Assembly (NCBI RefSeq): GCF_038003085.1 | Contig: NZ_JBBOOM010000001.1 | Coordinates: 1,054,001 to 1,118,000, forward strand | Source of the DNA: Psychrobacillus sp. FSL K6-2836 | Lineage (GTDB): Bacteria; Bacillota; Bacilli; Bacillales_A; Planococcaceae | Length of the DNA: 64,000 nucleotides | Direction: 5' to 3' | In this document: piece by piece, positions 34,137-44,111 of the stretch | Layout: each line of letters opens with the position of its first letter | Position numbering within the stretch: the first letter of the stretch is position 1 | The notes under the pieces: generated by a model | Database searches by the model: none | The model's input: only the letters and a program-made list of their open reading frames with translations | What the model was told of the DNA's origin: nothing | Translations under genes and position numbers: made by a program

Positions 34137-34435
34137 CGTGACACCACCCCTGTTCCATCAATGGTACACTGCATAGCTGCTGATATTTTTTGATCGGACT
34201 CTTCCATAAAGTCTATTGAAGCAGATGTAGTTTGAATATTTTTGGATGATAATGTTTGATATTTGACTAATAATTGGTCCAATTTTACGGATAATTCATT
34301 GAACTTTGTAACGACATCTAGTATATTACCCGTAATAGGCGGCTCTGCTTTTGGGTTTAGCAGGTCAACCGCACCAGTCATTTCTCCAAGTTGATTTTCC
34401 ACATCAGCATATACGATTTTAACTTCCGTAGACAT
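34133..34435 (-). CDS. DUF5344/YxiC-like LXG partner protein
   Basis: A 100-residue, all-helical WXG100-sized protein (MSTEVKIVYADVENQLGEMT, then a turn around PKAEPPITGN and a second long helix). It belongs by position and size to the small helical partners encoded before LXG genes (YxiB-YxiC-YxiD order in B. subtilis), which bind the LXG stem and form the export signal. It overlaps the LXG gene by 4 bases and has a strong ribosome site (AAGGGGGAG). No signal peptide is present, as expected for T7SS substrates or co-substrates. Confidence 0.72.
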   Translation of the reverse strand: MSTEVKIVYADVENQLGEMTGAVDLLNPKAEPPITGNILDVVTKFNELSVKLDQLLVKYQTLSSKNIQTTSASIDFMEESDQKISAAMQCTIDGTGVVSR

Positions 34436-34456
34436 AACGTTTCTCCCCCTTGCAAG

Positions 34457-34816
34457 TTAGTTTGCTTTCTCTTGACGCCTGCGTTCTTGCTCCGCTAAAA
34501 TATTGGCGATCGTTTGTTCAATAGATGCTATTTCAGTATTCAATTCACTTATTCTCGTAGAGATTGCACTAAATACATTAGAAAATTGACTTCCGGATAT
34601 ATCCACATAGCTAGTATGAATTCCTGATTCTCGAATATCGTCAAACTTATCTCCATGAGTTCCCTGCCAAGTAGTGGCAGTTAGCTCTGGCTCTAAACAC
34701 TTATGTTCATTTGTATTAAATTCGGATTGCTTTCCTTGCAAGGAAGACTGGCATGCAGTTAATCTTTGCAAGTCATCCTTCTTTTTAGCTAGTAAAGCAT
34801 AATAATATCCTGGCAT
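34457..34816 (-). CDS. DUF5082/YxiB-like LXG partner protein
   Basis: A 119-residue helical protein. MPGYYYALLAKKKDDLQRLT followed by a helix, a W-x-G-like turn (TTWQGTHGDKFDDIRE, about residues 67-82) and a long C-terminal helix ending AEQERRRQEKAN matches the YxiB/DUF5082 pattern. It is encoded 18 bases after essA and 21 bases before the second partner, so the LXG module is co-transcribed with the secretion machinery. It is thought to be exported with, or to chaperone, the LXG protein. Confidence 0.75.
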   Translation of the reverse strand: MPGYYYALLAKKKDDLQRLTACQSSLQGKQSEFNTNEHKCLEPELTATTWQGTHGDKFDDIRESGIHTSYVDISGSQFSNVFSAISTRISELNTEIASIEQTIANILAEQERRRQEKAN

Positions 34817-34834
34817 ATATATTCACTCCCTTTT

Positions 34835-35350
34835 TCATTTGGCTGATTCAGTAGACTCTGAGGTACTTACTAACCTCGGTAAGAAAATGACAAACAAAGT
34901 AAGAATACCAATCCCTATTACACCAAAAAATAGGATTGTCCTCGCACTATTACTAGCGGATTCCTCTTCTATTTGGGATACTGAAACATCTGCTAGAGTA
35001 ATATCTTTTTCAGAAAATAACTTTAACTCAGAGGATTTTGCTGTTACGGTACTTTTCTCCCCACGCTCAGCCGTTTGAAACAAATAGGAAGTGTCTCCTC
35101 TGTTAGGAAGCTTCTTTCTCCCATCAAAATATATATCAACTTGCTTCTTAGGAATTGTATTTTTCATTTCCGTTTTTTTCTTATCATGCAGATAATCCGT
35201 ATTTTTCTTAAATTCTAGTTTTTCATAAATAACAGGATCTAAGTCTTCTACCTTTTTTGGTTCTTCCGCTAAAACAACAAAACCATTTCCAACTAGCGTT
35301 AAAAACAATATTGGAAACAAAAGACGAGGGTTAACTTTCATACGCTTCAT
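34835..35350 (-). CDS. essA: Type VII secretion protein EssA
   Basis: A 171-residue membrane protein of the T7SSb machine. It has an N-terminal signal/anchor (about residues 9-29), an extracytoplasmic polar region and a C-terminal transmembrane helix (about 137-159) with a short Ser/Thr-rich tail, the usual EssA layout. The start overlaps the end of esaA by 20 bases. Its precise role in the channel is not established in the family; it is required for EsxA export in S. aureus. Confidence 0.88.
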   Translation of the reverse strand: MKRMKVNPRLLFPILFLTLVGNGFVVLAEEPKKVEDLDPVIYEKLEFKKNTDYLHDKKKTEMKNTIPKKQVDIYFDGRKKLPNRGDTSYLFQTAERGEKSTVTAKSSELKLFSEKDITLADVSVSQIEEESASNSARTILFFGVIGIGILTLFVIFLPRLVSTSESTESAK

Positions 35351-38186
35351 CTGCCGCAGATGCTTTTGATCTTTTATTTTTGTTTTTATTCATCAAGTAA
35401 GTTGTTGCTAACATCACTATTGCTATAACCGCTGTGATTACTGCTCCCCACATAAAGCTAGTTTCTGGTTCATATTTGATAGACATATAAACAGCAGACA
35501 ACATATCAGGAATATTAATATCGGGCACTGCAAGTATTAGTAATGGAATGATATATAAGCACATCAACGCCAAGCTAGCAAGCCACCCAACTGATTGGCC
35601 GAATTCTAAAGCCACGCGAATGATGGCTGCGCCTGCAAGCAATAAAAGAATTGTAAAAATTGTCCATTCAAGCGCACGATGGTCATTTAAAATATACATA
35701 TAGATACTGTAGAAACTAATAATTAGTCCAACAAGTACGGATAATAAAGCTGTCATAGCTAATTGGAGCCCAATCGGACCATCTTTCATCTGATAAGAGA
35801 AATATCCGATCAACAAACTACTGATTAATAGAATGATAAATAAAATAACAGGAGGGACTTTCTCCATTTCATCAGAAACTGCTGCTTCTCCTTTTACATC
35901 AAGTGGATTTACAAAATGATTAAAGGCATATCCGTTTTCCTGACCATCGACATATGTATTGGCAAGAAAGTCTTGAATATCATTATCGAATTCAGACATG
36001 GCAGCTACATTCGTATCCCATTTACCACTAAATTCATTGGACGTCTCTTTTATATTTTCTGCTTTCACAGTTAGGTCATTTGCGTAATCTACTAAACTGC
36101 TTTGTTTTTGTGATAATGATTGAATCATTCCACTTAACGTTACAAGCTGATTAGTCACATTTTGTTGACCAGCCATTACTTCCCCTTCAGAAGTAGCTGC
36201 CACTGGCTCCCCAGACGGAATCATATTCGTAGGATTTTGAATTTGCGCAAGTAAGACATTTGCTTGTTGATCAATAGAGTTTAGTTCATTGATTAATGAT
36301 GCATGCTGCTGTTCCGCAGTTTCTTTATAACCAGACATGATGGCAGCAAACGTTGTACTAAGGTCGGACATTCCTAGTTCTGTTTCTGGAATAGTCTCTG
36401 ATACAGAATTCCAACCCTCCAATTCCAATTCGTTAATTTCCACTACATTTTTCAGTAAAGCTGTCAAAATTTCATCCTTTAAAACAGCATCCTTATTGAC
36501 ACTATCTCCGCCTTCATTGAGAGTGAATTCAAATTGTTCTAACGTAGCATAGTAGGATAACAAAGAACTTGTATCTGTTTTAGCTGCACCTTTTGCAAAT
36601 AGCTTTTGTAATCTAGCTCGCTGATTTTTTGATAGGTTAGTATTAGCCAACAAGTCTTCTTCTTTTAGTATTATTTCCATTCCTATTCGTGCAGTATCTG
36701 TTGGATAAGTATTTACAACCTGTTGGACAGATTCGTATTCTCTATAAATAGAGCTATAGTTTTCTAATAGCTTTGTATACTCTGTAGAAGCTTTTGAATA
36801 GTCAGCATTTCCGGTTTGGTTTGCATTAACCCAAGTTGTTTCTCTTTCAGCTAAGCCAGCTGTAATCGACTCAAGTTCCACCTGAAGCTGATCAATTTCA
36901 CTTATAAAAGTAGATGCAGGATCCGTTTCTGCTACCTTTGTTTTTAAGGAAGTTAATGCGGATAATATACTTTCTACTTTCCAGCGTTCTTGTTCTAATC
37001 CAGGTAAAATAGTAGAGGCTTTCTCCGCTGCTTTTTGTTCTAGCTGATCTTTAATAGAAGTAAGTTGATTTGGCTCTATTCCTAAAGAAGCTGCAGAAAG
37101 CACTGCATTGCTACTTTTTCCTGTCTCAATGCCTTTTTCAAGATTATCTAAAATTGTATTATTATAACGATCGATTGCAGTACCTTGCACTGCTAGTAAA
37201 TCCTTAGCCTGCCGATCTACTTCTTTTTTTCGTAGTTCTGATAATTCATTAAATTTTTCTTTATTTGTCTCCACAATATTATTCACTTTTTGAATTTCTT
37301 CATTTAATTTATTATTACTATCCTCCAGCATTTGAACGGACTGATTGAACTGCTCTGCTTGTGTTGCTGCAGCTGCATGAATTTTCGCTAAACTATCATC
37401 CTGTACTTGCTGTAGTATTTGTCTTTGTGTATTCTGAAACTCCTTATATTGCTGTACATAGGTGATGAAGTTGTTCATTTGTAATCCAAACGAATCGGCA
37501 TTTTCAATACGGCTAGTATGAGCATTATTTGCAGATCCGATTGTAGTTTGCAATGATGCCATTTGGTCCTTTTGTCTTTGCATCTGTTCAGCCAATGTTT
37601 CTGATTCTGGCTTATAATAGGCTGACATTGCACTTAGGAATTCTGTTTCTTTTCCTAAAATACTCGTAAACTCTTTTTTAATATGATTCATTTCCTGCGC
37701 TATATAGCTCCAGTACAAAGTGGAAATTTTATCATTTACTCGATCTGTTGCTACTTCTATTTCATGTAAAACCTGTTCTTTCCGTAATCCTGTTTTCTGA
37801 CGCTGTACTTGATAGGCAAACTCTGCTTTTTTCGGATTTTGTTCGTCATAAGACATTATATTTTCCGAGAAATTGGAAGGAATATATACAATTGCGTCGT
37901 ATTGGTTGGATTTTATTCCATTCTCCGCGGCCCCACGTCCCATTACTTCCCATTCGTAATCTGAGTCATCCGCTAAAATGGATACTACTTCAACACCCAT
38001 TTGTACCTTTTCTGAATCCTTCGTTAAACCCATATCTTCATTTACGATAGCAATCGTACGTTTATTTGCGTTATTCAAATCGAGAATATTAACACCCATC
38101 AGCTGGAAGAAAATAATGGGAACAGCTAATATTAATAGAATTCCAACACCGTATTTTAGTAATTTGGTATTTTTTGTTGATTTCAT
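35331..38186 (-). CDS. esaA: Type VII secretion protein EsaA (YueB homologue)
   Basis: A 951-residue polytopic membrane protein. A single N-terminal helix (about residues 11-30) is followed by a very long extracellular coiled-coil and beta domain (about 40-790), then about six C-terminal helices (about 795-935) and a Lys/Ser-rich cytoplasmic tail. This is the EsaA/YueB architecture, in which a dimeric shaft spans the cell wall; YueB is also the SPP1 phage receptor. The start overlaps the essC stop by 4 bases. Confidence 0.93.
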   Translation of the reverse strand: MKSTKNTKLLKYGVGILLILAVPIIFFQLMGVNILDLNNANKRTIAIVNEDMGLTKDSEKVQMGVEVVSILADDSDYEWEVMGRGAAENGIKSNQYDAIVYIPSNFSENIMSYDEQNPKKAEFAYQVQRQKTGLRKEQVLHEIEVATDRVNDKISTLYWSYIAQEMNHIKKEFTSILGKETEFLSAMSAYYKPESETLAEQMQRQKDQMASLQTTIGSANNAHTSRIENADSFGLQMNNFITYVQQYKEFQNTQRQILQQVQDDSLAKIHAAAATQAEQFNQSVQMLEDSNNKLNEEIQKVNNIVETNKEKFNELSELRKKEVDRQAKDLLAVQGTAIDRYNNTILDNLEKGIETGKSSNAVLSAASLGIEPNQLTSIKDQLEQKAAEKASTILPGLEQERWKVESILSALTSLKTKVAETDPASTFISEIDQLQVELESITAGLAERETTWVNANQTGNADYSKASTEYTKLLENYSSIYREYESVQQVVNTYPTDTARIGMEIILKEEDLLANTNLSKNQRARLQKLFAKGAAKTDTSSLLSYYATLEQFEFTLNEGGDSVNKDAVLKDEILTALLKNVVEINELELEGWNSVSETIPETELGMSDLSTTFAAIMSGYKETAEQQHASLINELNSIDQQANVLLAQIQNPTNMIPSGEPVAATSEGEVMAGQQNVTNQLVTLSGMIQSLSQKQSSLVDYANDLTVKAENIKETSNEFSGKWDTNVAAMSEFDNDIQDFLANTYVDGQENGYAFNHFVNPLDVKGEAAVSDEMEKVPPVILFIILLISSLLIGYFSYQMKDGPIGLQLAMTALLSVLVGLIISFYSIYMYILNDHRALEWTIFTILLLLAGAAIIRVALEFGQSVGWLASLALMCLYIIPLLILAVPDINIPDMLSAVYMSIKYEPETSFMWGAVITAVIAIVMLATTYLMNKNKNKRSKASAADEAYES

Positions 38187-41100
38187 TGTATGTTCGTCCT
38201 CTCCAACTCACTTAATGGAATTTTTACTTTCGTTGCGTTCCCATTCAAAATATAATGTGCAAATCCAAGTGGAAGCTCTGCTTCTTTGCGCTCATACGCT
38301 ACTGTAAACAAAGTTTGTTCCGATTTTTTCATGTACACGAGCGCCTGTCGGACAAGCTTCAACTCATTCGTAAAGGCATCATAGCCCTTCGTGATTTCTG
38401 CATTATTTCCTGACATGACGACATTAAAGCCTAAGTGAGCATAACGCTTCATCAATTTTGCTAGTCTATCCTGCAGGCTAATATCAGCTACTTGTAAGAA
38501 TCTTGTATATCCATCAATGACGAAATAAGAAAGTGTAATTTCTACAGATTTCCCTTGTTGAATATTTTCGAGGTAAATCCGCTCTACTTCCGCATAATAT
38601 TGCTCTGTTCGAGTAATCCATTCTGCCAAATTCTCTTTCGTTTCCAGATAGTCAATGGAATCATGCTCAGCGAATCTTGATAATCCTCGGTCAAACGAAT
38701 CAAATATAGAAATGAATCCCGTCTTCTGTTCTAAAAGTGTGTGAAGCATCCAAGTAATCGTATTTGTCTTCCCTCTTTGAACCTGCCCAATAAGTAGACA
38801 ATGACGATTTTTCTTAAAGTCAATGGAAATTGGAAGCACTGTATCCTCATCCAACCCAATTGGAACGATTCCATCTTTGTTCTTTCCATCCAAGTAGAAG
38901 GAAAAGTTTGTAGATGTAAGCTCGAGCGGGAGCATCGGAATTGGTTTCGGAAGATTTTCTTCCAAGTATTGCGTTCGTAAATTACTCACTTTTACCTTAA
39001 TGGATTCTAATACTTCGTAGTCATCTGCCCCACTAGCAGGGAGATAAATTTGTGCAAAGTAAGCATCCTCTTTTTTCAGAATTGCTCTACCTGGGAATGG
39101 TTCTAAGTCAAACGGTACACGACCGATTACTGTAAATGACTCCGTAGTATCCATTAAATAATGAACAATTTTCGTTTTTAAGTTATTCATTAGGGACTGT
39201 CGAACTGATTGAACTCTTGTCGCAGCCACAAATAAATAGATTCCTAGTGATTGACCATCTCGACCAAATTGAATTAGTTGAGCCTCTAACTCTTCCATTT
39301 CTTCACGGACAATATCATAATTATCTACGACTATATATAGAAAAGGTAACGTCGAAGCTGATAGTTTATTGAACATATGGATGTTACTAACCTCTGATTG
39401 TTGGAAGGCAATTTTTCGCTTAGCAATTTCTTCTTTTATTAACTTAACTAATTTATCTCTTTTCAGTTCTTCATCGATCGTGAAATAATCAGCTGTATGT
39501 GGGAGCTGTCTAAGAGGTAGTAACGAACCATTTCCGTAATCGAGTAAGTAAAAGTTTGCTTCTTCTGGAGTTAGGTTTTCCGCAAGTCCCAATAAAGTTG
39601 TGAGCAATGTATATGATTTCCCATATCCAGAGGAACCAAATACGCCAAGATTTCCATCCTTTGTCCAGTTATAAGCAATTGGTGTCTGGCTTTGCTTATC
39701 TGGTTCGTCAATCATCCCTATAGGGAATCCCGTTTGACTTCTAGGTATATCGTGTTGTTTTTCAAGACGTAACGCTAACGGCTCTAACCAAGGACTAGCT
39801 ACTTTTTGAATATTCATATCAGCGGTTGACTCCGCAATTTTCGCTGTCACTGCTTCCATTTCGGTCATTCCACTAGATTTCTTTTTCACATTTGTTGCTA
39901 TACCAGAAAGTGGATACAAGCCTAGATCCGTGACAATTGCCACATCATCTTCTCCTTCTAGCACTTCTTCCTTATAAGGGGCACCGCTCCATGCAGATTG
40001 GAATAGCTCATACACTTCATTGTTTCCAACTTGTAGATAACCACGACCAGTTACGGTGATAGATGCGGCATCTCCATTTTTTAAGATTTCTTTACTATCC
40101 GATGCATCCTGTACCTTTAATGCAACTCGGAATCTTGCATTACTCCAAATCTGTTCGTCTATAACTCCTCCTGGCTTTTGAGTAGCTAAAATAAGATGTA
40201 CTCCTAAACTTCGTCCGATGCGAGCTGTACTCACAAGCTCTCGTATAAATTCTGGTTCCTCACGTTTCAGCTCTGCAAATTCATCGGAAATGAGGAACAA
40301 ATGAGGAAGGGGTTCCATCGCTTTTCCTTCTTTATAAAGTGTCGTGTAATCATCAATATGCGTAACGACGTATTGATCGAAAAGTCGCTGTCTTCGTTTC
40401 AGCTCACTATTTATAGAAGCTAGTGCCCGCATACTAAAGTTTTTACTGCCTTCAATATTCGTAATCGTTCCTAATAAATGCGGGATATGCTTGAACGGCT
40501 GTGCCATTCCTCCGCCTTTGTAGTCGATTAATAAGAAAGCTACTTCGTGTGGATGATAATGAACTGCAAGTGATAATATATACGTCTGTAAAAATTCACT
40601 TTTACCAGAGCCCGTTGTACCTGCTAACAAACCATGAGGACCATGAGCCTTCTCATGTAAGTTCAATGCGACGAGTTCATTTTTTCCTTTAAAACCAATC
40701 GGCACAGCAAGTGATTTTGCCGACTCATTCAATGTCCAATTTCTAGCTATTGGAACATCCTCAATATCCTTAACGCCGAACATCTCTAGAAAACTAACCG
40801 AGTTTGGTATAGAGTTTTTTATGCCTATTTGATGGTTCAATGTTCGCAGCATTCTGGTAAATCGTTCGTTGGTCGTAGTATCAAATTCATCTAAATTGAA
40901 TGCAATATCTACTGCTTTACCTGCCTCGATGAGGATATCCCCTTCACGTTCGTTTACATATCGAATAAGTGTGTGCACATTCTCAGTCATTCTTTCCTGA
41001 GCGGATTCTGCGAAGATAACCGATATTCCAAGGTCTTTTGTATGTTTGCCTTCTAAGTATTCCAAAATGACATGCTCTGCAAGCAATGAGTAATCCGAAA

Positions 41101-42670
41101 CAAAGAAAACTAAATGTGGGGCAAATATTGTTTTACCCTTCTGATCATCTGTATCTCGCTCGCGAATAATTTCATATAACGAAGACAATAATTGATCTCT
41201 TGTTTCCTCGTTATGTATCAAACCTCTAGCATGCATATGCGGCAGCTTAAAATGGGGTAGCCATTTCATCCACTCTACATCGGCATATTCATCATGATTG
41301 AAAATATATATAAATCTTGTATCATGATAACTTTGAGAAAATGCCAATTGACCAATTATTTGCTGAAGTTCACGCTTAATCACTGATTCTTTGCCAGTTA
41401 AGCCTAAAATACCTTCGGGTAATTTCGTTGTAATTGGTGCAGCAGGAATCTCTTTGTAAACCTGTTCCATTCGCTGAGCTTGTTCGAGCAAATCATCTAT
41501 TTCTCTATTAGCTAAATCACCAGAGGATAGTTTAATATCATAGCTAGCTTTTACATTTCCAGTTCCTAATCTAAACTCTAAAAAGTCATGGCTCTCAAGT
41601 GATCTTTCCCAAATTCTACTGGATAAATCATTAGTCATTTGTTTCATTTCTTCAAAATCAGGGAAATGATAGTTCAACACTTTCTTTTGTTTCTCTGAAA
41701 GCTCGTAAAGCTCTTCTCTCATGTTTTCTAAATACGCTTTATACACACGGCGCCGTTTTTCTGCATTCCGCTTATGCTTCTTTTTGTCACGGAAATATTG
41801 AACAGTGGAGGTGACTAGAAATGTTAAAAACATTGTGATAGAAATAATAACGAAAATTCCTCTTGGGATAAAAATTGCTACAAGTGCCATGACAACGAGC
41901 ATCACCAGTGGTGGGGCTATTATAAGCCATAATCCTCTTCCGGAATCATCCGTTTCCTGGGTAGGAAATGTTAATGAAATTTTGTCATCTGGAAGATCAT
42001 AAATCATTCTCGGTGTACGACGATAATCAGGATACATCTGCAGAATTTCAGACTCCGGGACATCTATAATAGACAATTTCGTGGCATAAGGAACCGATGC
42101 AGTTACCTCTAGTAAGTCTTTTTGGAGTAATTTCATTTCCATAAATGCCCACTGAAGAATATCTCCATCGGCAAGAACTGTGTTAGATTCCACTAACTTA
42201 CCGTTTACATATAAAGGACAGCCAAAGTCTTTCTTTATAATCCAGCCATCTTTTATTTTATTTATCGAGAAATGTCCAGACTCTACTCTTGGAAAACTTG
42301 TTTTCAGTCTTTGAAATGTCGCAATTTCTAATTGGGTATCAAACGAAACCTCATTGTCAAAGTCTATAAAGTAAGTTTTAGAAGTTAGTGGAGTAGACGA
42401 AGTATACAAATGAAGCACTTTTTCTTTCTGTTCAATCGTAAGACCCTCATCGTCTGTGATTCTTCCAAAAGATTTGTCTCCACTATAAATAACGAGTACA
42501 TTATCCTCTTTTTTTAATGTAAAAGGACCATTCACAAAAGGAAATGTCTGTATCGTAATATCATGTTCTATGGCAGGTCCAATTGTTAAAGATGTAAAGT
42601 CACTTTCTGGTAGAGTTATCCACTGATAATTTTCGTCGTAAAACAACCATAGTTGTTGCAATAGCCACAC
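38183..42670 (-). CDS. essC: Type VII secretion motor ATPase EssC
   Basis: The 1495-residue FtsK/SpoIIIE-type motor. Two N-terminal FHA-like domains (about residues 1-200) precede two transmembrane helices (about 232-275) and three ATPase domains with Walker A motifs GTTGSGKSE (about residue 665), GSSGYGKSY (about 1005) and GQVQRGKTN (about 1285). Walker B VFLLIDYKGGG-type sequence supports the first as active. The last ATPase domains recognise substrates and vary between strains. A TTG at 42661, 8 bases after GAAGG, is a better start than the GTG at 42670 and would shorten the product by 3 residues. Confidence 0.95.
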   Translation of the reverse strand: MWLLQQLWLFYDENYQWITLPESDFTSLTIGPAIEHDITIQTFPFVNGPFTLKKEDNVLVIYSGDKSFGRITDDEGLTIEQKEKVLHLYTSSTPLTSKTYFIDFDNEVSFDTQLEIATFQRLKTSFPRVESGHFSINKIKDGWIIKKDFGCPLYVNGKLVESNTVLADGDILQWAFMEMKLLQKDLLEVTASVPYATKLSIIDVPESEILQMYPDYRRTPRMIYDLPDDKISLTFPTQETDDSGRGLWLIIAPPLVMLVVMALVAIFIPRGIFVIISITMFLTFLVTSTVQYFRDKKKHKRNAEKRRRVYKAYLENMREELYELSEKQKKVLNYHFPDFEEMKQMTNDLSSRIWERSLESHDFLEFRLGTGNVKASYDIKLSSGDLANREIDDLLEQAQRMEQVYKEIPAAPITTKLPEGILGLTGKESVIKRELQQIIGQLAFSQSYHDTRFIYIFNHDEYADVEWMKWLPHFKLPHMHARGLIHNEETRDQLLSSLYEIIRERDTDDQKGKTIFAPHLVFFVSDYSLLAEHVILEYLEGKHTKDLGISVIFAESAQERMTENVHTLIRYVNEREGDILIEAGKAVDIAFNLDEFDTTTNERFTRMLRTLNHQIGIKNSIPNSVSFLEMFGVKDIEDVPIARNWTLNESAKSLAVPIGFKGKNELVALNLHEKAHGPHGLLAGTTGSGKSEFLQTYILSLAVHYHPHEVAFLLIDYKGGGMAQPFKHIPHLLGTITNIEGSKNFSMRALASINSELKRRQRLFDQYVVTHIDDYTTLYKEGKAMEPLPHLFLISDEFAELKREEPEFIRELVSTARIGRSLGVHLILATQKPGGVIDEQIWSNARFRVALKVQDASDSKEILKNGDAASITVTGRGYLQVGNNEVYELFQSAWSGAPYKEEVLEGEDDVAIVTDLGLYPLSGIATNVKKKSSGMTEMEAVTAKIAESTADMNIQKVASPWLEPLALRLEKQHDIPRSQTGFPIGMIDEPDKQSQTPIAYNWTKDGNLGVFGSSGYGKSYTLLTTLLGLAENLTPEEANFYLLDYGNGSLLPLRQLPHTADYFTIDEELKRDKLVKLIKEEIAKRKIAFQQSEVSNIHMFNKLSASTLPFLYIVVDNYDIVREEMEELEAQLIQFGRDGQSLGIYLFVAATRVQSVRQSLMNNLKTKIVHYLMDTTESFTVIGRVPFDLEPFPGRAILKKEDAYFAQIYLPASGADDYEVLESIKVKVSNLRTQYLEENLPKPIPMLPLELTSTNFSFYLDGKNKDGIVPIGLDEDTVLPISIDFKKNRHCLLIGQVQRGKTNTITWMLHTLLEQKTGFISIFDSFDRGLSRFAEHDSIDYLETKENLAEWITRTEQYYAEVERIYLENIQQGKSVEITLSYFVIDGYTRFLQVADISLQDRLAKLMKRYAHLGFNVVMSGNNAEITKGYDAFTNELKLVRQALVYMKKSEQTLFTVAYERKEAELPLGFAHYILNGNATKVKIPLSELERTNIQ

Positions 42671-42727
42671 CTTCTTTCAAACTACTTTAGAATTTTATCT
42701 ATTCTTTATTTCTTTTCCTGTTTACTG

Positions 42728-44098
42728 TTACTTTGTTTGATCTGTTTGTTGTTGCTGTTTTTCTTGTTGTTCTTTTTGCTTTTGTTCTAGTTCCTGTTGT
42801 TCTTTTTGCTTTTGTTCTAGCTCCTGTTGTTCTTTTTGCTTTTGTTCTAGCTCCTGCTTTTCTTTTTCTTTTTGCTCTAGTTCTTGCTGTTCCTGTTGTG
42901 CCTGCTCTAGTTCTTGCTGCTCTTGTAGTTCCTGTTCTTCCACTTCTTCCATTAACTTTTCATATTCCTCTACTTCTTGATCAATTTCGTTTAGTAGTTC
43001 TTGCATTTCTTCACCAGTTAAATCTTTATCTGCCTTCACTTCTTCTCTTCTTTTCAACAATGCATAGGTGATTAACTCCCCATCTTCCATTGCTCTTGCA
43101 ATATCTACAGCATTTTCTGCCTCTCCACGACCGAGATAAATCCAATATCTAAAATAATCTGCATCAGTTTGCAATGTAATATTAGAAAGCACATTTTCTT
43201 TTTGTTCTTCATCCAAGCGTTCATTGGTAACAGATGAGTACGCAAGTTCGTAAAGAACAATATATGGCATAGACTTAACGCTATAAGGGCTTAAAGTTGT
43301 TACTACTTGACTGTAGTTTTGACCGAGGAAGGATGCTTGACTATTGATAAATGCATCTGTTTTTGGCTTTTCGTGTACAAAATAAATTACAGTAAATATA
43401 ATTGCAGGAATAATAAGTACACCTAACCCAATAGATATCCATTTGGTAATTTTCCACTTTTTTCGAGGAAGCTTCACATTTTCTAGTTCTTTTACTTCTA
43501 GTTGCTCCATTTGCTGACTTATGAAGTCCAGTAAAGAGTCACTTTCTTTCATGGACATAATGGTAGCGCCCATTTCCTTCAGTTCAAGAATCTCGGAATA
43601 CTTTAAATACTCTTCAAATGTGAAAGAGCCGTCTATTGCGGCTGCAACTACGGCTTTTGTTTCTAACCAGACGCGCTCATCATTTGTTTCAAAGGGCGGT
43701 AAACTCCCTAACACTCCATAATAAAGAAAAACAGGATCCATCCCTCGGCTATACACAATGTTTTCCGGGGAAACGACTAAATTTAAGCGTGGATATGGAT
43801 GGGAATAAACCTTCTCCACTAGTTGGTATGCAAACATCCAACGAGATTTTTCATCCTCTCCTTGAATGTCATCAAAACGCTTAAAAGAGGCTGGGATATC
43901 CGCTTGAATAATTAGCTCGTCGTCGGTTATTACTATATCTTTTTTTATTTTTGGATTAACTTCCTTTAGAAAAATAATTTCTTCAGTTCGCTTAAATCCC
44001 ACTCTCTCTTTTTGAAAGACAAAAGTAGTTTTAAGTGGTTCTTCATTTATTTCTGCACCTATTCGGTTTTTTAAGTATGTATGTGAACGTTTGGCCAT
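42728..44098 (-). CDS. essB: Type VII secretion protein EssB (YukC homologue)
   Basis: A 456-residue membrane protein starting MAKRSHTYLKNRIGAEI. The open frame begins at 44134, but GAAGGAG lies 8 bases before the ATG at 44098, which also removes an overlap with esaB. An N-terminal pseudokinase domain (about 1-210) is followed by one membrane helix (about 219-242) and an extracytoplasmic helical domain. The C-terminus (about 390-456) is an unusually long Gln/Glu/Lys coiled coil made of tandem decapeptides (LEQKQKEQQE). EssB links EssC to the outer parts of the channel. Confidence 0.93.
   Translation of the reverse strand: MAKRSHTYLKNRIGAEINEEPLKTTFVFQKERVGFKRTEEIIFLKEVNPKIKKDIVITDDELIIQADIPASFKRFDDIQGEDEKSRWMFAYQLVEKVYSHPYPRLNLVVSPENIVYSRGMDPVFLYYGVLGSLPPFETNDERVWLETKAVVAAAIDGSFTFEEYLKYSEILELKEMGATIMSMKESDSLLDFISQQMEQLEVKELENVKLPRKKWKITKWISIGLGVLIIPAIIFTVIYFVHEKPKTDAFINSQASFLGQNYSQVVTTLSPYSVKSMPYIVLYELAYSSVTNERLDEEQKENVLSNITLQTDADYFRYWIYLGRGEAENAVDIARAMEDGELITYALLKRREEVKADKDLTGEEMQELLNEIDQEVEEYEKLMEEVEEQELQEQQELEQAQQEQQELEQKEKEKQELEQKQKEQQELEQKQKEQQELEQKQKEQQEKQQQQTDQTK
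42762..42884 (-). repeat. 30-bp in-frame tandem repeat in essB
   Basis: Four consecutive 30-base units encode LEQKEKEKQE and three copies of LEQKQKEQQE. The three left-hand units are nearly identical at the DNA level, so copy number is likely to vary between strains. Confidence 0.85.
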
Positions 44099-44111
44099 CT
44101 TTGTAGCTCCT

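Noticed and set aside
42733-43071. 112-codon plus-strand frame
   Set aside because: It is the antisense of the essB tandem repeats, giving Val/Leu/Ala repeats; no ribosome site.
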